Source of the DNA: Pseudomonas sp. H3(2019)
Lineage (GTDB): Bacteria > Pseudomonadota > Gammaproteobacteria > Pseudomonadales > Pseudomonadaceae
Direction of reading: 5' to 3'
Assembly (NCBI RefSeq): GCF_007713465.1
Contig: NZ_VMSG01000022.1
Coordinates: 39,499 to 103,498 of the forward strand
DNA length: 64,000 nt
Under the pieces are notes generated by a model. It worked only from the letters and a program-made list of their open reading frames with translations, was not told where the DNA came from and made no database searches. A program made the position numbers and the translations under genes. Every line of letters starts with the position of its first letter. The first letter of the stretch is position 1. Shown in pieces: positions 25,596 to 35,247 of the stretch.

Positions 25596-25740
25596 CGCGA
25601 TCCCTCGCTCGCTTGAGTCTCCCTGAAGCCTGAGCGATTTTTCGTCTGGCCGATACTGTTAGAAGTAACAGGTACGACGGTGATTCATCGGCGCAAAAGC
25701 GCTTATAGTCGGCACATCACCCTTTACCTGCGCAGCCGCC

Positions 25741-26370
25741 ATGAAACACACCCCCGACGACCTCAAACAGATCACCGCGACCACGCTGGGCCACTACGAT
25801 CAGGTGGCCGAGAGTTTTCGTGAAGGCACACGCGACCACGATGTCAGCCAGAACATCGACGCACTGTTGCGGCACATTCAGGGCACTGCGCCGTTCACCC
25901 TGCTCGATTTCGGCTGTGGCCCCGGACGCGATCTGCAGACATTCACCCGCATGGGCCACATCGCCATCGGCCTCGATGGTTCGGAACGGTTTGCCCAGAT
26001 GGCCCGTAAGGACAGCGGTTGCGAAGTCTGGCAGCAAGACTTTCTGAAACTCGATCTGCCGGCCGAACGCTTCGACGGGATCTTCGCCAACGCGGTGCTG
26101 TTTCACGTTCCTGTTCAAGAGTTGCCTCGGGTGCTGAAGCAGTTGCACGAGACGTTGAAGCCGGGCGGTGTGTTGTTCAGTTCGAATCCGCGCGGGGATA
26201 ACCGCGAAGGCTGGAATGGCCCACGCTTTGGGGCGTATCACGATCTGGCAGCGTGGCAAAAGTTGCTGACAGAGGCGGGGTTTGTCGAGTTGGAGCATTA
26301 CTACCGGCCGGCGGGATTGCCGAGGGATCAACAGCCTTGGTTGGCGAGTGTCTGGCGTAAATCGGTGTAG
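25741..26370 (+). CDS. Class I SAM-dependent methyltransferase
   Basis: A 209-residue single-domain methyltransferase. Motif I is LLDFGCGPGRDLQTF (about residues 53-67), the acidic end of strand 2 is in IGLDGSERFAQMA, motif post-I is VWQQDFLKLDLP and the fourth strand is FDGIFANAVLFHV, followed by VLKQLHETLKPGGVLFSSNPRGDN. The substrate cannot be told. It is divergent from the toxin gene across 145 bases and ends seven bases before a palindromic repeat. Nothing links it clearly to either neighbour. Confidence 0.85.
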   Translation: MKHTPDDLKQITATTLGHYDQVAESFREGTRDHDVSQNIDALLRHIQGTAPFTLLDFGCGPGRDLQTFTRMGHIAIGLDGSERFAQMARKDSGCEVWQQDFLKLDLPAERFDGIFANAVLFHVPVQELPRVLKQLHETLKPGGVLFSSNPRGDNREGWNGPRFGAYHDLAAWQKLLTEAGFVELEHYYRPAGLPRDQQPWLASVWRKSV

Positions 26371-26377
26371 GCTGATC

Positions 26378-26484
26378 GTTCCCACGCTCCTGCGTGGGAA
26401 TGCATCCCGTGACGCTCCGCGTCACATTCAGAGCAGACGCAGAGCGTCCATGGCGGCATTCCCACACGGAGCGTGGGAACGATC
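26378..26484. repeat. Dispersed palindromic repeat, copy 2 (GTTCCCACGC family)
   Basis: Nearly the same as copy 1: GTTCCCACGCTCCTGCGTGGGAA, GTGACGCTCCGCGTCAC, AGACGCAGAGCGTCC and ATTCCCACACGGAGCGTGGGAAC. It lies between convergent methyltransferase and triC ends, where it may act as a terminator for both. Confidence 0.85.
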
Positions 26485-26485
26485 A

Positions 26486-29400
26486 TTACGAGGACTTCTT
26501 CGGCTCCTTGATCTTGTACCAGGCCACATACAGCGCCGGCAGGAACAGCAGCGTCAGCAAGGTGGCAACAATGATCCCGCCGATCATCGCGTAGGCCATC
26601 GGCCCCCAGAACACTTCCCGGGCAATCGGGATCATGCCCAGGCAGGCCGACGCGGCGGTGAGCAGAATCGGTCGGCGACGGTGCTCGGTGGCTTGCACTA
26701 CGGCGTCCCACGGTGAATATCCGTTGCTCTCGAACTCATCAATCTGAGTCACCAGAATCACCGAGTTGCGGATGATGATGCCGATCAGCGCCAGGATCCC
26801 GAGAATCGCCACAAAGCCCATCGGCGTCCCCGTCGGAATCAGCGCCAGCGCCACACCAATCAAACCCAGCGGCGCGACACTCGCCACCAGAAACAGCTTC
26901 TGCACGCTGTGCAACTGGATCATCAGGAAGGTCGCCATCAGAAACAGCATCAGCGGCACGACTTTGGCGATCGGCCCTTGGGCCTTGCCGCTTGCTTCGA
27001 CCGTACCGCCGGTAGCGACCTTATAGCCCACCGGCAACCCGGCAGTGAACTTCTCGATCGCAGGTTTTAGCAGCATCACCAGGTCGGTCGGTTGAATCTG
27101 GTCGCGCACCGCCGCCTTGATGGTGACGGTCGGTTGGCGGTCGCGACGCCAGACCAGCGGCTGCTCCAGTTCATAACGCACGGTGGCAAAGGCCAGTAGC
27201 GGGATCGACGTTCCGCTGGACGTGACGATTTGCAGGTTTTGCAGGGTTTCCGGCGTACCGCGCTCGGCGTCCACGGCACGCCCGACCACATTGATCAGGT
27301 AGATATCATCATCGACCTGGGTCACCGCCGAGCCACTGACGATGCTGTTCATCAGGTTCGCCACGTCTACGGACGACAACCCGAGTTGCCGCGCCTTGTC
27401 CTGGGCGATGTCAATGCGCAGGACTTTGCCCGGTTCGTTCCAGTCGAAAATGATCTCGCCGATGTGCGGGCTCTTGTCCAGCTCGCTGGCCAGGTCGATG
27501 GCGTGCTTGCGCACCTGATCGATGTCTTTGCCACTGACCCGGTACTGGATCGGCCGGCCTACGGGCGGCCCCATCTCCAGGGCTTGCACAAAGCTGCCAA
27601 TGCCGACGAAGTCCTTGCGCAGGCGTTCGCGCAAGCGCTCGCTCAGCACCTGTCGGGTTTTGAAATCCTTGCTGACGATCACCAGTTGCGCGTAGTAGGG
27701 GTTCTGCAATTGCTGGTCGAGCGGCAGGTAGAAACGAATCGCGCCCTGGCCGATGTAGCTGCTCCAGCGCACGATGTCCGGATCGCCCTTGAGGGTCGCT
27801 TCGAAACGGTCGACGGCCCTGCGGGTTTCATCCATCGAGGCGTTTTGTGGCAGGTTGAGATCGACGAGGATTTCCGGGCGATCCGACGACGGGAAGAACT
27901 GGTTCTGCACGAAACGCATGCAAAACACCGCCAGCAGAAAGCACAGCACCGTAATGCTGATCGCCCACCAGCGGTTGCGCATGCTCCACAACAAGCCACC
28001 GTTGAACGCCTTGCCGATGCGCCCGGGCTCCGCAGCATGCGGTTTCACGTTGGCGCTGAGGATGTGCACGCCGATCACCGGGGCGAACAGCACCGCGACG
28101 ATCCACGACACGAGCATGGCCGCGGTAAGGACCGCAAACAAGGTGAAGGTGTACTCACCGGCGGAGCTGGCGTTCAGGCCTATCGGCACGAAGCCCGCGA
28201 CCGTTACCAGGGTCCCGGTCAGCATCGGAAACGCCGTCGAGGTGTAGGCAAACGTCGCCGCCTGCTCCTTGGTTTCGCCCATTTCCAGGCGCGTGACCAT
28301 CATCTCGACGGTGATCATTGCGTCGTCCACCAACAGCCCCAGGGAGATGATCAACGCACCGAGGGAAATCCGCTGCATGGTGATGCCGCTGTACTCCATG
28401 AACACGAAGACCACCGCCAGCACCAGCGGAATCGAACACGCCACCACCAGCCCGGCACGCACGCCAAGGCTGATGAAGCTGACCGCCAGCACGATGATGA
28501 CCGCCTCGAACAACGCACTGGTAAAGCCACCGACCGCCTCCTCCACCACTTCAGCCTGATCCGACACGTTGTGCACACCGACGCCCACCGGCAGCTCGGC
28601 TGTCAGTTCGTCTATGCGCTGGTGCAGTGCCTTACCGAAGACCTGAATGTTGCCGCCCTTCTGCATCGCAATTGCCAGGCCGATGGCCGGCTGGCCGTTG
28701 AAGCGGAACATCGGTGACGCCGGGTCGACGTAACCACGGCTGATTTCAGCGATATCGGCCAAACGGTAGAAGCGATCGTTGAGCCGAAGATTGACCGTCT
28801 CCAGGTCTTTTTCCGAGGCGAACTGCCCGGAGGTGCGCACGGAAATCCGTTCTGGACCGGCCTCGATCACCCCGGCCGGGGTCACGGCGTTCTGGGTTTG
28901 CAGGCTCTGCACCACCTGACGCTGGTCGATGCCGAGTGCCGCCAGTTTGCGGGTGGAGAAGTTCAGGTAGAGCACTTCATTCTGCTGGCCGACCATCTCG
29001 ATCTTGCCCAGTCCCGGTATGTCGCGAAGCTCGGCGCGGGCCTGCTCGACGTAGTCGCGCAACTCGCGCATCGACAGGCCGTCGGAGGTAAAGGCGTACA
29101 CCGAGCCAAATACATCACCGAACTCGTCGTTGAACGACGGGCCCTGTATGCCCTGGGGGAAGGTGCCGCGAATGTCGTTGATCTTCTTGCGCACCTGGTA
29201 CCAGATTTCCGGGATGTCCTTGGCACTGGTGGTGTCACGCAAGTTGACGTAGACCGTGGATTCGCCGGGCCGGGTGTAGCTCTTCACGTAGTCGAGCGAG
29301 TCGAGCTCTTCGAGTTTTTTCTCGATACGGTCAGTGACCTGCTTGAGGGTTTCTTCCTGGGTCGCACCGGGCCAGCGGGTCTGGATCACCATGGTTTTGA

Positions 29401-29536
29401 TGGTGAAGGACGGGTCTTCTTCGCGCCCCAGATTGAGGTACGAAAAAACGCCCATCAGCAAGGCGACGAACATCAAATACCAGATGAAGGACTGATGCTT
29501 GATGGCCCACTCGGATAAGTTGAAGCTCCCTTTCAT
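26486..29536 (-). CDS. triC: RND efflux pump inner-membrane transporter TriC-like
   Basis: The 1016-residue product is a proton-driven RND transporter of the inner membrane. It begins MKGSFNLSEWAIKHQSFIWYL with the first span. The paired aspartates of the proton relay are in SLGLLVDDAMITVEMMVT (span 4, about residue 400). The last spans include GILALIGIIIRNSVILVTQIDEF and LGMIPIAREVFWGPMAYAMIGG. Two large periplasmic loops are present. With two adaptor genes immediately upstream, the set matches TriABC of P. aeruginosa, a triclosan and detergent pump that uses the outer-membrane channel OpmH, encoded elsewhere. The ATG overlaps the triB TGA (ATGA). Confidence 0.85.
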   Translation of the reverse strand: MKGSFNLSEWAIKHQSFIWYLMFVALLMGVFSYLNLGREEDPSFTIKTMVIQTRWPGATQEETLKQVTDRIEKKLEELDSLDYVKSYTRPGESTVYVNLRDTTSAKDIPEIWYQVRKKINDIRGTFPQGIQGPSFNDEFGDVFGSVYAFTSDGLSMRELRDYVEQARAELRDIPGLGKIEMVGQQNEVLYLNFSTRKLAALGIDQRQVVQSLQTQNAVTPAGVIEAGPERISVRTSGQFASEKDLETVNLRLNDRFYRLADIAEISRGYVDPASPMFRFNGQPAIGLAIAMQKGGNIQVFGKALHQRIDELTAELPVGVGVHNVSDQAEVVEEAVGGFTSALFEAVIIVLAVSFISLGVRAGLVVACSIPLVLAVVFVFMEYSGITMQRISLGALIISLGLLVDDAMITVEMMVTRLEMGETKEQAATFAYTSTAFPMLTGTLVTVAGFVPIGLNASSAGEYTFTLFAVLTAAMLVSWIVAVLFAPVIGVHILSANVKPHAAEPGRIGKAFNGGLLWSMRNRWWAISITVLCFLLAVFCMRFVQNQFFPSSDRPEILVDLNLPQNASMDETRRAVDRFEATLKGDPDIVRWSSYIGQGAIRFYLPLDQQLQNPYYAQLVIVSKDFKTRQVLSERLRERLRKDFVGIGSFVQALEMGPPVGRPIQYRVSGKDIDQVRKHAIDLASELDKSPHIGEIIFDWNEPGKVLRIDIAQDKARQLGLSSVDVANLMNSIVSGSAVTQVDDDIYLINVVGRAVDAERGTPETLQNLQIVTSSGTSIPLLAFATVRYELEQPLVWRRDRQPTVTIKAAVRDQIQPTDLVMLLKPAIEKFTAGLPVGYKVATGGTVEASGKAQGPIAKVVPLMLFLMATFLMIQLHSVQKLFLVASVAPLGLIGVALALIPTGTPMGFVAILGILALIGIIIRNSVILVTQIDEFESNGYSPWDAVVQATEHRRRPILLTAASACLGMIPIAREVFWGPMAYAMIGGIIVATLLTLLFLPALYVAWYKIKEPKKSS

Positions 29537-30603
29537 TGTGGGCTGCCCTCGTCGACTTTGACTTTTTGCCCCGGTTTGAGGCTGTTCACACCGGCGCTGA
29601 CCACTCGTTCACCACTTTTGACGCCGTGCGCGAGGATTACGCTGTCGGTGCCACGACTGAGCAGGGTGACGTCTCGTGGGGAAACCGTCTGGGTCTGTTT
29701 GTCGACCACCCAGATACGGGTTTTACCGTCGACTTCCTGCAAGGCCGTCAGCGGCAATTCGATACGCGGCTCGATGGCCGAACTCAGGGTCACGCTGATC
29801 GCCGTACCAAGACGAAAACCCCGCGGCGTCTCGGCCAGGGTCAAGCGAGCGCGGCGAGTTCGGGTCGCGCTTTGCGCCTGCGGCTCGATCTCGCGGATGG
29901 TGGCAGTGCTGTGGATACTCGGGTCAAGTTGCGCCGCAACTGCAAACACCACATCGACGGGCAATTGCTCGGCGAGGCCCGCCGGCAGATCGATGACCGC
30001 TTCCTTGATGTCGGGCCGCGCCAGCGTCACCACTTGCTGGCCGGCCGTTACCACCTGTCCGGCCTCGGCGTTCCAGGCCGTCACGATCGCGGCGTGATCG
30101 GTACGCAGCTCGGTGTAATTGAGCTGGTCCCGGGCCTGACTGACCGCCGCCCTGGCCTGGTCCAGTGAAGCCTGGGTGGTTGTCAGGTCGGTCTGGGCGA
30201 TGTCCAGATCCGCCTGAGCGCCCACCCCCTTGTTGAACAGTTCCTGCTGACGGCGTGCATTGGCCTTGGCATTGATCAGCTGCGCCTCGACTTTCGCCTG
30301 ATCGCCTTGGGCGGCACGTAACTGGTTCTGCTGATCGGTCGGGTCGAGGGTTGCCAGCAACGCGCCCTTCCTGACTTCGCTGCCGACATCCACATTGCGG
30401 CTGGCGATACGTCCGGGCACACGGAAACCAAGGTTGCTTTCGTAGCGCGCCTGAATGCTCCCGGCGAAACGCCCGAGGTCCTGCTGGTCAAGAGAATGCA
30501 CTTCGATCGACAGCACCGGGCGCACCGGCTCCGGGGGTACTTCCTTTTTCGAGCAGGCAGCCAACAGCAGGCCCATCGAAAACAGCAGCAACACGCGCTT
30601 CAT
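29533..30603 (-). CDS. triB: RND efflux membrane fusion protein TriB-like
   Basis: A 356-residue periplasmic adaptor. The N-terminus MKRVLLLFSMGLLLAACSKK is a lipoprotein signal with cysteine at about residue 17. The order is lipoyl half-motif (LGFRVPGRIASRNVDVGSEV), a coiled-coil hairpin of about residues 90-150 rich in Ala, Gln and Asp, the second lipoyl half, then the beta-barrel (LTLAETPRGFRLGTAISVTL) and the membrane-proximal domain. Two different adaptors for one pump is the special trait of TriABC. I chose the ATG at 30603, which overlaps the triA stop (ATGA); a longer upstream frame lies inside triA. Confidence 0.85.
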   Translation of the reverse strand: MKRVLLLFSMGLLLAACSKKEVPPEPVRPVLSIEVHSLDQQDLGRFAGSIQARYESNLGFRVPGRIASRNVDVGSEVRKGALLATLDPTDQQNQLRAAQGDQAKVEAQLINAKANARRQQELFNKGVGAQADLDIAQTDLTTTQASLDQARAAVSQARDQLNYTELRTDHAAIVTAWNAEAGQVVTAGQQVVTLARPDIKEAVIDLPAGLAEQLPVDVVFAVAAQLDPSIHSTATIREIEPQAQSATRTRRARLTLAETPRGFRLGTAISVTLSSAIEPRIELPLTALQEVDGKTRIWVVDKQTQTVSPRDVTLLSRGTDSVILAHGVKSGERVVSAGVNSLKPGQKVKVDEGSPQ

Positions 30604-31700
30604 GGCTGGGCCCCCGTCGAACCTTCGGCGAGCGGCGTAACGATCTCGACCAATACATCGGGGTGCAACAACTGGCCGCCAGCCGTGACGACTTTTTCGC
30701 CCCCCTTCAGGCCTTCGCTGATGACCACTTTGCCGGTCAGGTAACGCCCCACTTTGACGGCCTGCAACTGTGCCTTGCCATTGGCGTCCACCCACCACAC
30801 CGCCGGATCACTGAGGTTCTTGGTCAGCGCTGCCCAGGGCAATTCGATCACAGACGTGCCCGGCACCTGGGCCGTGGCACTGACCACCGAGCCCAACCGC
30901 ATGCCTTCGGGCAATGCGCTGAGGGTGACCTTGACCTGCACTGTACCGGTTTGCGCCGAAACCGCCGGGGTAATTTCGCGCACCGTGCCGGTGGTGTTGA
31001 TCTTCGGGTTGTCGAGCAGGCTGACCACCACCGAGCGGTTCGATGGCGGCGCGCTCAACAGCGATTCGTAGACATTGAACACCGCGTCACGCTCGCCATC
31101 CCGGGCCAGGCTGAAAATCGGCACCGTGGCCTGCACCACCTGGCCGACTTCAGCCTGACGCGCCGTAATCACACCGGGCGCGTCGGCAATCAGCGCGGTG
31201 TAACTCAGTTGCTCGCGGGCATTGGCCAACTGCGCCCGTGCTGCGGTCAACGCGCTTTGGCTGCTGCGCAATGCAGCCTGTGCGGAATCGTATTCGCTTT
31301 GGCTGGTGTAACCCTTGGGCAAGAGTTTTTGCTGGCGGACGAACGCGGCAGCAGTCTGTTTGACCCGAGCCTGCTCGGCGACCACTTGGGCCTGGGCCGA
31401 ATCAACACTGGTCTGCAGGTCTTTCGGGTCGAGTCTGGCCAACACTTGTTTGGCCGAAACCCGATCGCCGACATCCACCATGCGCTGGATGATCTTGCCC
31501 GCTACGCGAAACGACAATTCGGTCTGAACCCGCGCCTGAACATCCCCGGTCAGGGTCACCGAAGCGGCGAAATTGGTCGGTTGAACCTCTTGCACAAACA
31601 CCCGCGGGCGTTCCTTCTCGACCGGCTTTTTATCGCCGCACGCGGCCAGCAGAGCAAACAGGCTCAGGCCAACGATACATTTCAATCCGAGACCAGCCAT
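30600..31700 (-). CDS. triA: RND efflux membrane fusion protein TriA-like
   Basis: A 366-residue adaptor lipoprotein: the signal CIVGLSLFALLAACGDKK places the lipid cysteine at about residue 21. Lipoyl region LSFRVAGKIIQRMVDVGDRV, a hairpin around residues 95-155, and LSALPEGMRLGSVVSATAQ of the beta-barrel follow. AAGGAG stands six bases before the ATG at 31700. It is first of triA-triB-triC, all joined by four-base stop/start overlaps, so the three products are probably made in fixed ratio. No dedicated regulator lies beside the operon. Confidence 0.85.
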   Translation of the reverse strand: MAGLGLKCIVGLSLFALLAACGDKKPVEKERPRVFVQEVQPTNFAASVTLTGDVQARVQTELSFRVAGKIIQRMVDVGDRVSAKQVLARLDPKDLQTSVDSAQAQVVAEQARVKQTAAAFVRQQKLLPKGYTSQSEYDSAQAALRSSQSALTAARAQLANAREQLSYTALIADAPGVITARQAEVGQVVQATVPIFSLARDGERDAVFNVYESLLSAPPSNRSVVVSLLDNPKINTTGTVREITPAVSAQTGTVQVKVTLSALPEGMRLGSVVSATAQVPGTSVIELPWAALTKNLSDPAVWWVDANGKAQLQAVKVGRYLTGKVVISEGLKGGEKVVTAGGQLLHPDVLVEIVTPLAEGSTGAQP

Positions 31701-31897
31701 GCAAGCTCCTTTGCGTGATACGGGCGGGCGTGATGCGGGCGGACACGTGACGGTACGAGTGAGAGCTTAGATCAGGGTTTGGCTACTGCACCCGGAGACT
31801 GAAAAATCGAGGGGGTATGGCAATCGGGCGCCTTGTGGCGAGGGGGATGGGCTGGATACACCTGCGTGGAACTGGCCGGACTGAACCTACATAGATC

Positions 31898-31978
31898 GTT
31901 CCCATGCTCCGCGTGGGAATGTAGCCAGGGACGCTGAGCGTCCGGTGAGGCATTCCCACGCAGAGCGTGGGAATGATC
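31898..31978. repeat. Dispersed palindromic repeat, copy 3 (GTTCCCACGC family)
   Basis: A shortened copy: GTTCCCATGCTCCGCGTGGGAA, a GGACGCTGAGCGTCC hairpin, then CATTCCCACGCAGAGCGTGGGAA. The gap 31701-31998 holds the triA promoter region and this repeat; no gene is seen there. Confidence 0.8.
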
Positions 31979-31998
31979 ATCACGGCAAAGGTCTGGAC

Positions 31999-32883
31999 TT
32001 ACCCCTGCCACTTCCCGCCTTCGACAATCACGCTCTCAGGCTGGGTGTCATCGCTCAGTTCTTTACGCACGTACTGGTCGTAAAGCTTGAGCAAGTATTT
32101 ATCTTCACCCAGCTTTGCCAGCTCGGCGTTGACCCAGTCACGCAGTTCGATATTGCCCTTCTTTACCGCAGGCGCAATCGGTGCCTCGGCACCCAGGGTC
32201 TCCGTCAACACGCGGTAGCCCGGGTTCTGTTTGGCCCAGCTGAACAGCACCAGATTGTCTTGCGCGTACGCATCGCCGCGACCGCTGGCCAGGGCTTGCA
32301 GTGACTCGGTGTTTTTCTCGAACTTCAGCAGCTTCCAGTCCGGGTGGTTCCTGGTCAGCCAGATATCGGCAGTGGTGCCGGTGGTGACGATAGTGGTGCG
32401 GGTTGCCAGGTCATCGAGGCTTTTGACCGTGCTTGCCTGCGGCACCAGCGCCTGCACCGCAACCTTGAGGTTCGGGTTGGTGAATTCCACCGCTTCCTTG
32501 CGCTCCAGGGTGACGGTCATGTTGGCGAGGATCAGGTCGACCTTGTCGCTTTGCAGGAACGGAATCCGGCTCGCCGGCTCGACCGCGACGAACTCGACCT
32601 TGTTCTCGTCGCCCAGCAGATCCTTGGCGAATTGACGGCCGATATCGGTATCAAAACCCACGTAGCGCCCGGCTTCATCGACGAAGCCGAACGGCGGTTT
32701 GTCGGTGAACACACCGACGATCAGCTTGTCCCGTGCCTTGATTTTCTCCAGGTAGCTGGCCGCAGGCGCCGCGCTGGCGGTAGAGGCCGCAGGCTTGGCG
32801 GCTTGTTCGGATTTGTTGCACCCGGCCAGCAGCGCGAGGCCGAACAAGGGGAGTAGCAGCAGTGAAGACTTGGCAGTTTTCAT
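31999..32883 (-). CDS. Amino-acid ABC transporter substrate-binding lipoprotein
   Basis: A 294-residue binding protein. The lipobox LLAGC puts the lipidated cysteine at about residue 22, followed by an Ala/Ser-rich linker. The fold resembles GltI/PEB1 proteins for polar amino acids: RDKLIVGVFTDKPPFGFVDEAG, then DLILANMTVTLERKEAVEFTNP and VTTGTTADIWLTRNHPDW. The substrate is not certain; acidic amino acids or a sulfur amino acid would both fit. It is last of a four-gene operon whose genes overlap by 4, 4 and 20 bases. A repeat follows its stop. Confidence 0.82.
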   Translation of the reverse strand: MKTAKSSLLLLPLFGLALLAGCNKSEQAAKPAASTASAAPAASYLEKIKARDKLIVGVFTDKPPFGFVDEAGRYVGFDTDIGRQFAKDLLGDENKVEFVAVEPASRIPFLQSDKVDLILANMTVTLERKEAVEFTNPNLKVAVQALVPQASTVKSLDDLATRTTIVTTGTTADIWLTRNHPDWKLLKFEKNTESLQALASGRGDAYAQDNLVLFSWAKQNPGYRVLTETLGAEAPIAPAVKKGNIELRDWVNAELAKLGEDKYLLKLYDQYVRKELSDDTQPESVIVEGGKWQG

Positions 32884-33662
32884 GAGGGTTCCAGTTCCTT
32901 TGCAAGTGTCTTTTTAGGCAGTGCTTCGACGTAGGAGAACTTCTCCAGGAACTGCTGCGCTCGTGCGGTTTGCGGGTTCGTAAAGAAAATCTCGGGGGGG
33001 TTTTGTTCGAGGATGCGCCCGGCATCCATGAACACAATGCGGTCGGCCACCGCGCGGGCGAAGGCCATTTCATGGGTGACGATCAACAGCGTCATGCCGT
33101 CGCGGGCCAGGCCCTGAATCACTTCCAGCACTTCCTTGACCATCTCCGGGTCAAGGGCGGCGGTGACTTCATCGAACAGCATCACCTGCGGGTTCATGCA
33201 CAGTGAACGGATGATGGCGATGCGTTGCTGCTGACCACCGGAAAGCTGGCGCGGGAAAGCCTCGCGCTTGTCTGAAAGACCGACTCGTTCGAGCAACGCC
33301 AATGCTTGCTCCCGGGCTTCACGCAGTGGACGTTTTTGCACCTTCAGCGGGCCAAGCAAAAGGTTGTCGAGCACGCTCATGTGTGGAAACAGGTGATAGC
33401 TCTGGAACACCATGCCGATCTGCTGACGCACTTCGCGCCAGTCGGTGGCCTTGCTCAGCAACTCGCGCCCGGCAAAACGCAGCTCGCCGCTGTGGGCGAC
33501 TTCCAGACCGTTGAGGCAACGCAGCAAGGTGCTTTTACCGCAGCCGCTGGGGCCGAGGATGACGATCACTTCGCCGGTTTCGACGCTCAAGTCGATCCCG
33601 TTCAGAACCTGATGCTCACCGAAGAACTTGTTGAAACCCTTGAACTCGATCAATGCGCTCAT
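32880..33662 (-). CDS. Amino-acid ABC transporter ATP-binding protein
   Basis: A 260-residue ABC ATPase of the polar amino-acid class. Walker A is GPSGCGKST (about residues 34-42), the Q-loop GMVFQSYHLFPHMSV, the signature LSGGQQQRIAIIRSL, Walker B VMLFDEVTAALDPE and switch His IVTHEMAFARA. It overlaps both neighbours by four bases. In Walker B the usual DEPTSALD reads DEVTAALD, a common variant. Confidence 0.88.
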   Translation of the reverse strand: MSALIEFKGFNKFFGEHQVLNGIDLSVETGEVIVILGPSGCGKSTLLRCLNGLEVAHSGELRFAGRELLSKATDWREVRQQIGMVFQSYHLFPHMSVLDNLLLGPLKVQKRPLREAREQALALLERVGLSDKREAFPRQLSGGQQQRIAIIRSLCMNPQVMLFDEVTAALDPEMVKEVLEVIQGLARDGMTLLIVTHEMAFARAVADRIVFMDAGRILEQNPPEIFFTNPQTARAQQFLEKFSYVEALPKKTLAKELEPS

Positions 33663-34318
33663 GCTTGCGTCCAGCGCCGTTCCAGCACGCGGGAAGCGGC
33701 CGAGAGCGGGTAGCAGATAAAGAAGAAAAACAGGAACAACGCGCCGTAGATCAACACCGATTCGTAGGTGCGCTCGATGATCTGCTGGCCGACCTTGATC
33801 ACGTCGACCACGCCGATCAACACCGCCAGCGAACTGGTCTTGATGATCCGCGTGTAGACGTTGATGGTCGGCGGCGTCATGCGTTTGAGTGCCTGGGGCA
33901 GCAGCACATAACCGAAGAGTTGCGGGCCAGACAGCCCGATCGACAAGCCCGCTTCACGCTGGCCGCGGGGCAAGGAATGCAACGCACCGCGTACCACCTC
34001 GCCGACTTCGCTGGCGCCCCACAACGACAACACCAGCACCGCGCACCAGAAACCCGGCAGGCTCAGGCCGAAAAAAATTGGCAGGCCGAAGAACAGCAAA
34101 TACAGCCAGACCAGCACCGGGATTGCCCGGAACAGCTCCAGATAAACCCGCAAAATCGCCTTCAACCACTTCGAGTTCAGGCTGCACAGCACGCCGTAAA
34201 GCACTCCGCCCAGCGTGCTGATGGCGATGCTCAAAAACGAAATCGACAAGGTTTGCGCAGCGCCTTTGCCTAACTGCGGCAAGGACACCCAGAGCAATTC
34301 AAGACCCGAACTGGCCAT
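33659..34318 (-). CDS. Amino-acid ABC transporter permease (second)
   Basis: A 219-residue permease of the HisM/GltK family with about five spans. LELFRAIPVLVWLYLLFFGLP is the family hallmark; the coupling loop reads REAGLSIGLSGPQLFGYVLLPQA. It should pair with the following permease as a heterodimer, the normal arrangement for four-gene polar amino-acid importers. Its first 20 bases overlap the end of the first permease gene. Confidence 0.87.
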   Translation of the reverse strand: MASSGLELLWVSLPQLGKGAAQTLSISFLSIAISTLGGVLYGVLCSLNSKWLKAILRVYLELFRAIPVLVWLYLLFFGLPIFFGLSLPGFWCAVLVLSLWGASEVGEVVRGALHSLPRGQREAGLSIGLSGPQLFGYVLLPQALKRMTPPTINVYTRIIKTSSLAVLIGVVDVIKVGQQIIERTYESVLIYGALFLFFFFICYPLSAASRVLERRWTQA

Positions 34319-34964
34319 GCTGGAGCCTCCTTTCCAGACGGCTGAGCAGCAGCGACAACGGCAAGAACAGCAGCACGCAGATCAGCGTCAGCACGGCGAG
34401 CATTTCGTAGGTTTTGTAGTACAGCGCGATGTAGCTCTTGGTGGTGTAGAGAATCTCCGGCACCGCCACCGCCGAGATCACGGTGGTCTCCTTGAGCAGG
34501 AAAATGAAGTTGGCGAACAGCGATGGCAAGCTGAGGAGCCCCGCTTGCGGCAGGATCACGTAACGCAGCAATTGCCAGTGGGACAGGCCGATGGAGCGCC
34601 CCGACTCCAGTTGTGCCGCAGGTACCGCTTCAACGCCGGCCCGCAGCACCTCCGTGAGGTAGGCACCACCAAGAAAGGTCATGGTGATGATCGCCGCCGC
34701 AAACCCGGACACCTTCACCCCAAGCGCTGGCAACGCGAAGTACACGAAGAACAGTTGAATCAGCAGCGGGGTGTTGCGCGCCAGTTCCACGTACAACGCC
34801 ACCAGGCGCTGCAAGTACGGTGTGCGGAACACCAGGAGCGTCGCGTTGATCAGGGCTACCAGCAACGAAGTGCCGATGGCGATCAGACCGACCTGCAGTG
34901 TCACGCCCACGGCGCGCAGAAACGCCGGCAGGGTGCTGAGGATAAAAGCGTAATCGAACGTCAT
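34299..34964 (-). CDS. Amino-acid ABC transporter permease (first)
   Basis: A 221-residue permease with the hallmark VELARNTPLLIQLFFVYFALPA and the coupling loop LESGRSIGLSHWQLLRYVILPQA. It opens the operon permease-permease-ATPase-binding protein. I chose the ATG at 34964, with AGGA seven bases upstream; the frame continues to 35066 but that extension has no membrane-protein character. Confidence 0.87.
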   Translation of the reverse strand: MTFDYAFILSTLPAFLRAVGVTLQVGLIAIGTSLLVALINATLLVFRTPYLQRLVALYVELARNTPLLIQLFFVYFALPALGVKVSGFAAAIITMTFLGGAYLTEVLRAGVEAVPAAQLESGRSIGLSHWQLLRYVILPQAGLLSLPSLFANFIFLLKETTVISAVAVPEILYTTKSYIALYYKTYEMLAVLTLICVLLFLPLSLLLSRLERRLQHGQFGS

Positions 34965-35247
34965 TGAAGATCCTGAACGCCGCAGGGTAAGCGACGGTGG
35001 CGCAGTCCATTGAGCTGTCGATAACAGCCCGGCAGGAATCGACTTTAAAGGTATAAAAATAAACATTTAAATACCGATAGAGCATATTGATATCACGCAA
35101 AAAACTATCTGCTGGAATGGCGGCGACAGCGGGAGACAGCTATTTTCCTTTGCGCTGTAGGAGGGATCTTTTTTTCAGATTGCCCCTCCAAGGACGAGCA
35201 GCGTGCGGCCACACTCCCCCGGCCGAACCATCACAAGGACGATAAAA
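34965..35247 (-). promoter_or_regulatory. Upstream region of the amino-acid ABC operon
   Basis: The first 130 bases upstream of the operon are AT-rich (GGTATAAAAATAAACATTTA, then ATACCGATAG), with a GGTAT...ATACC pair at about 35050-35075. This is the most likely promoter and operator area. It resembles the AT-rich leaders of the sulfur genes in this window. No gene is seen on either strand. Confidence 0.35.

Noticed and set aside
27230..28717. 495-codon plus-strand frame inside triC
   Set aside because: Antisense shadow of an RND transporter; low-complexity His/Gln/Arg protein with no ribosome binding site.
29533..30798. Longer TriB reading from 30798
   Set aside because: It would start inside triA and hide the lipoprotein signal that begins at 30603.
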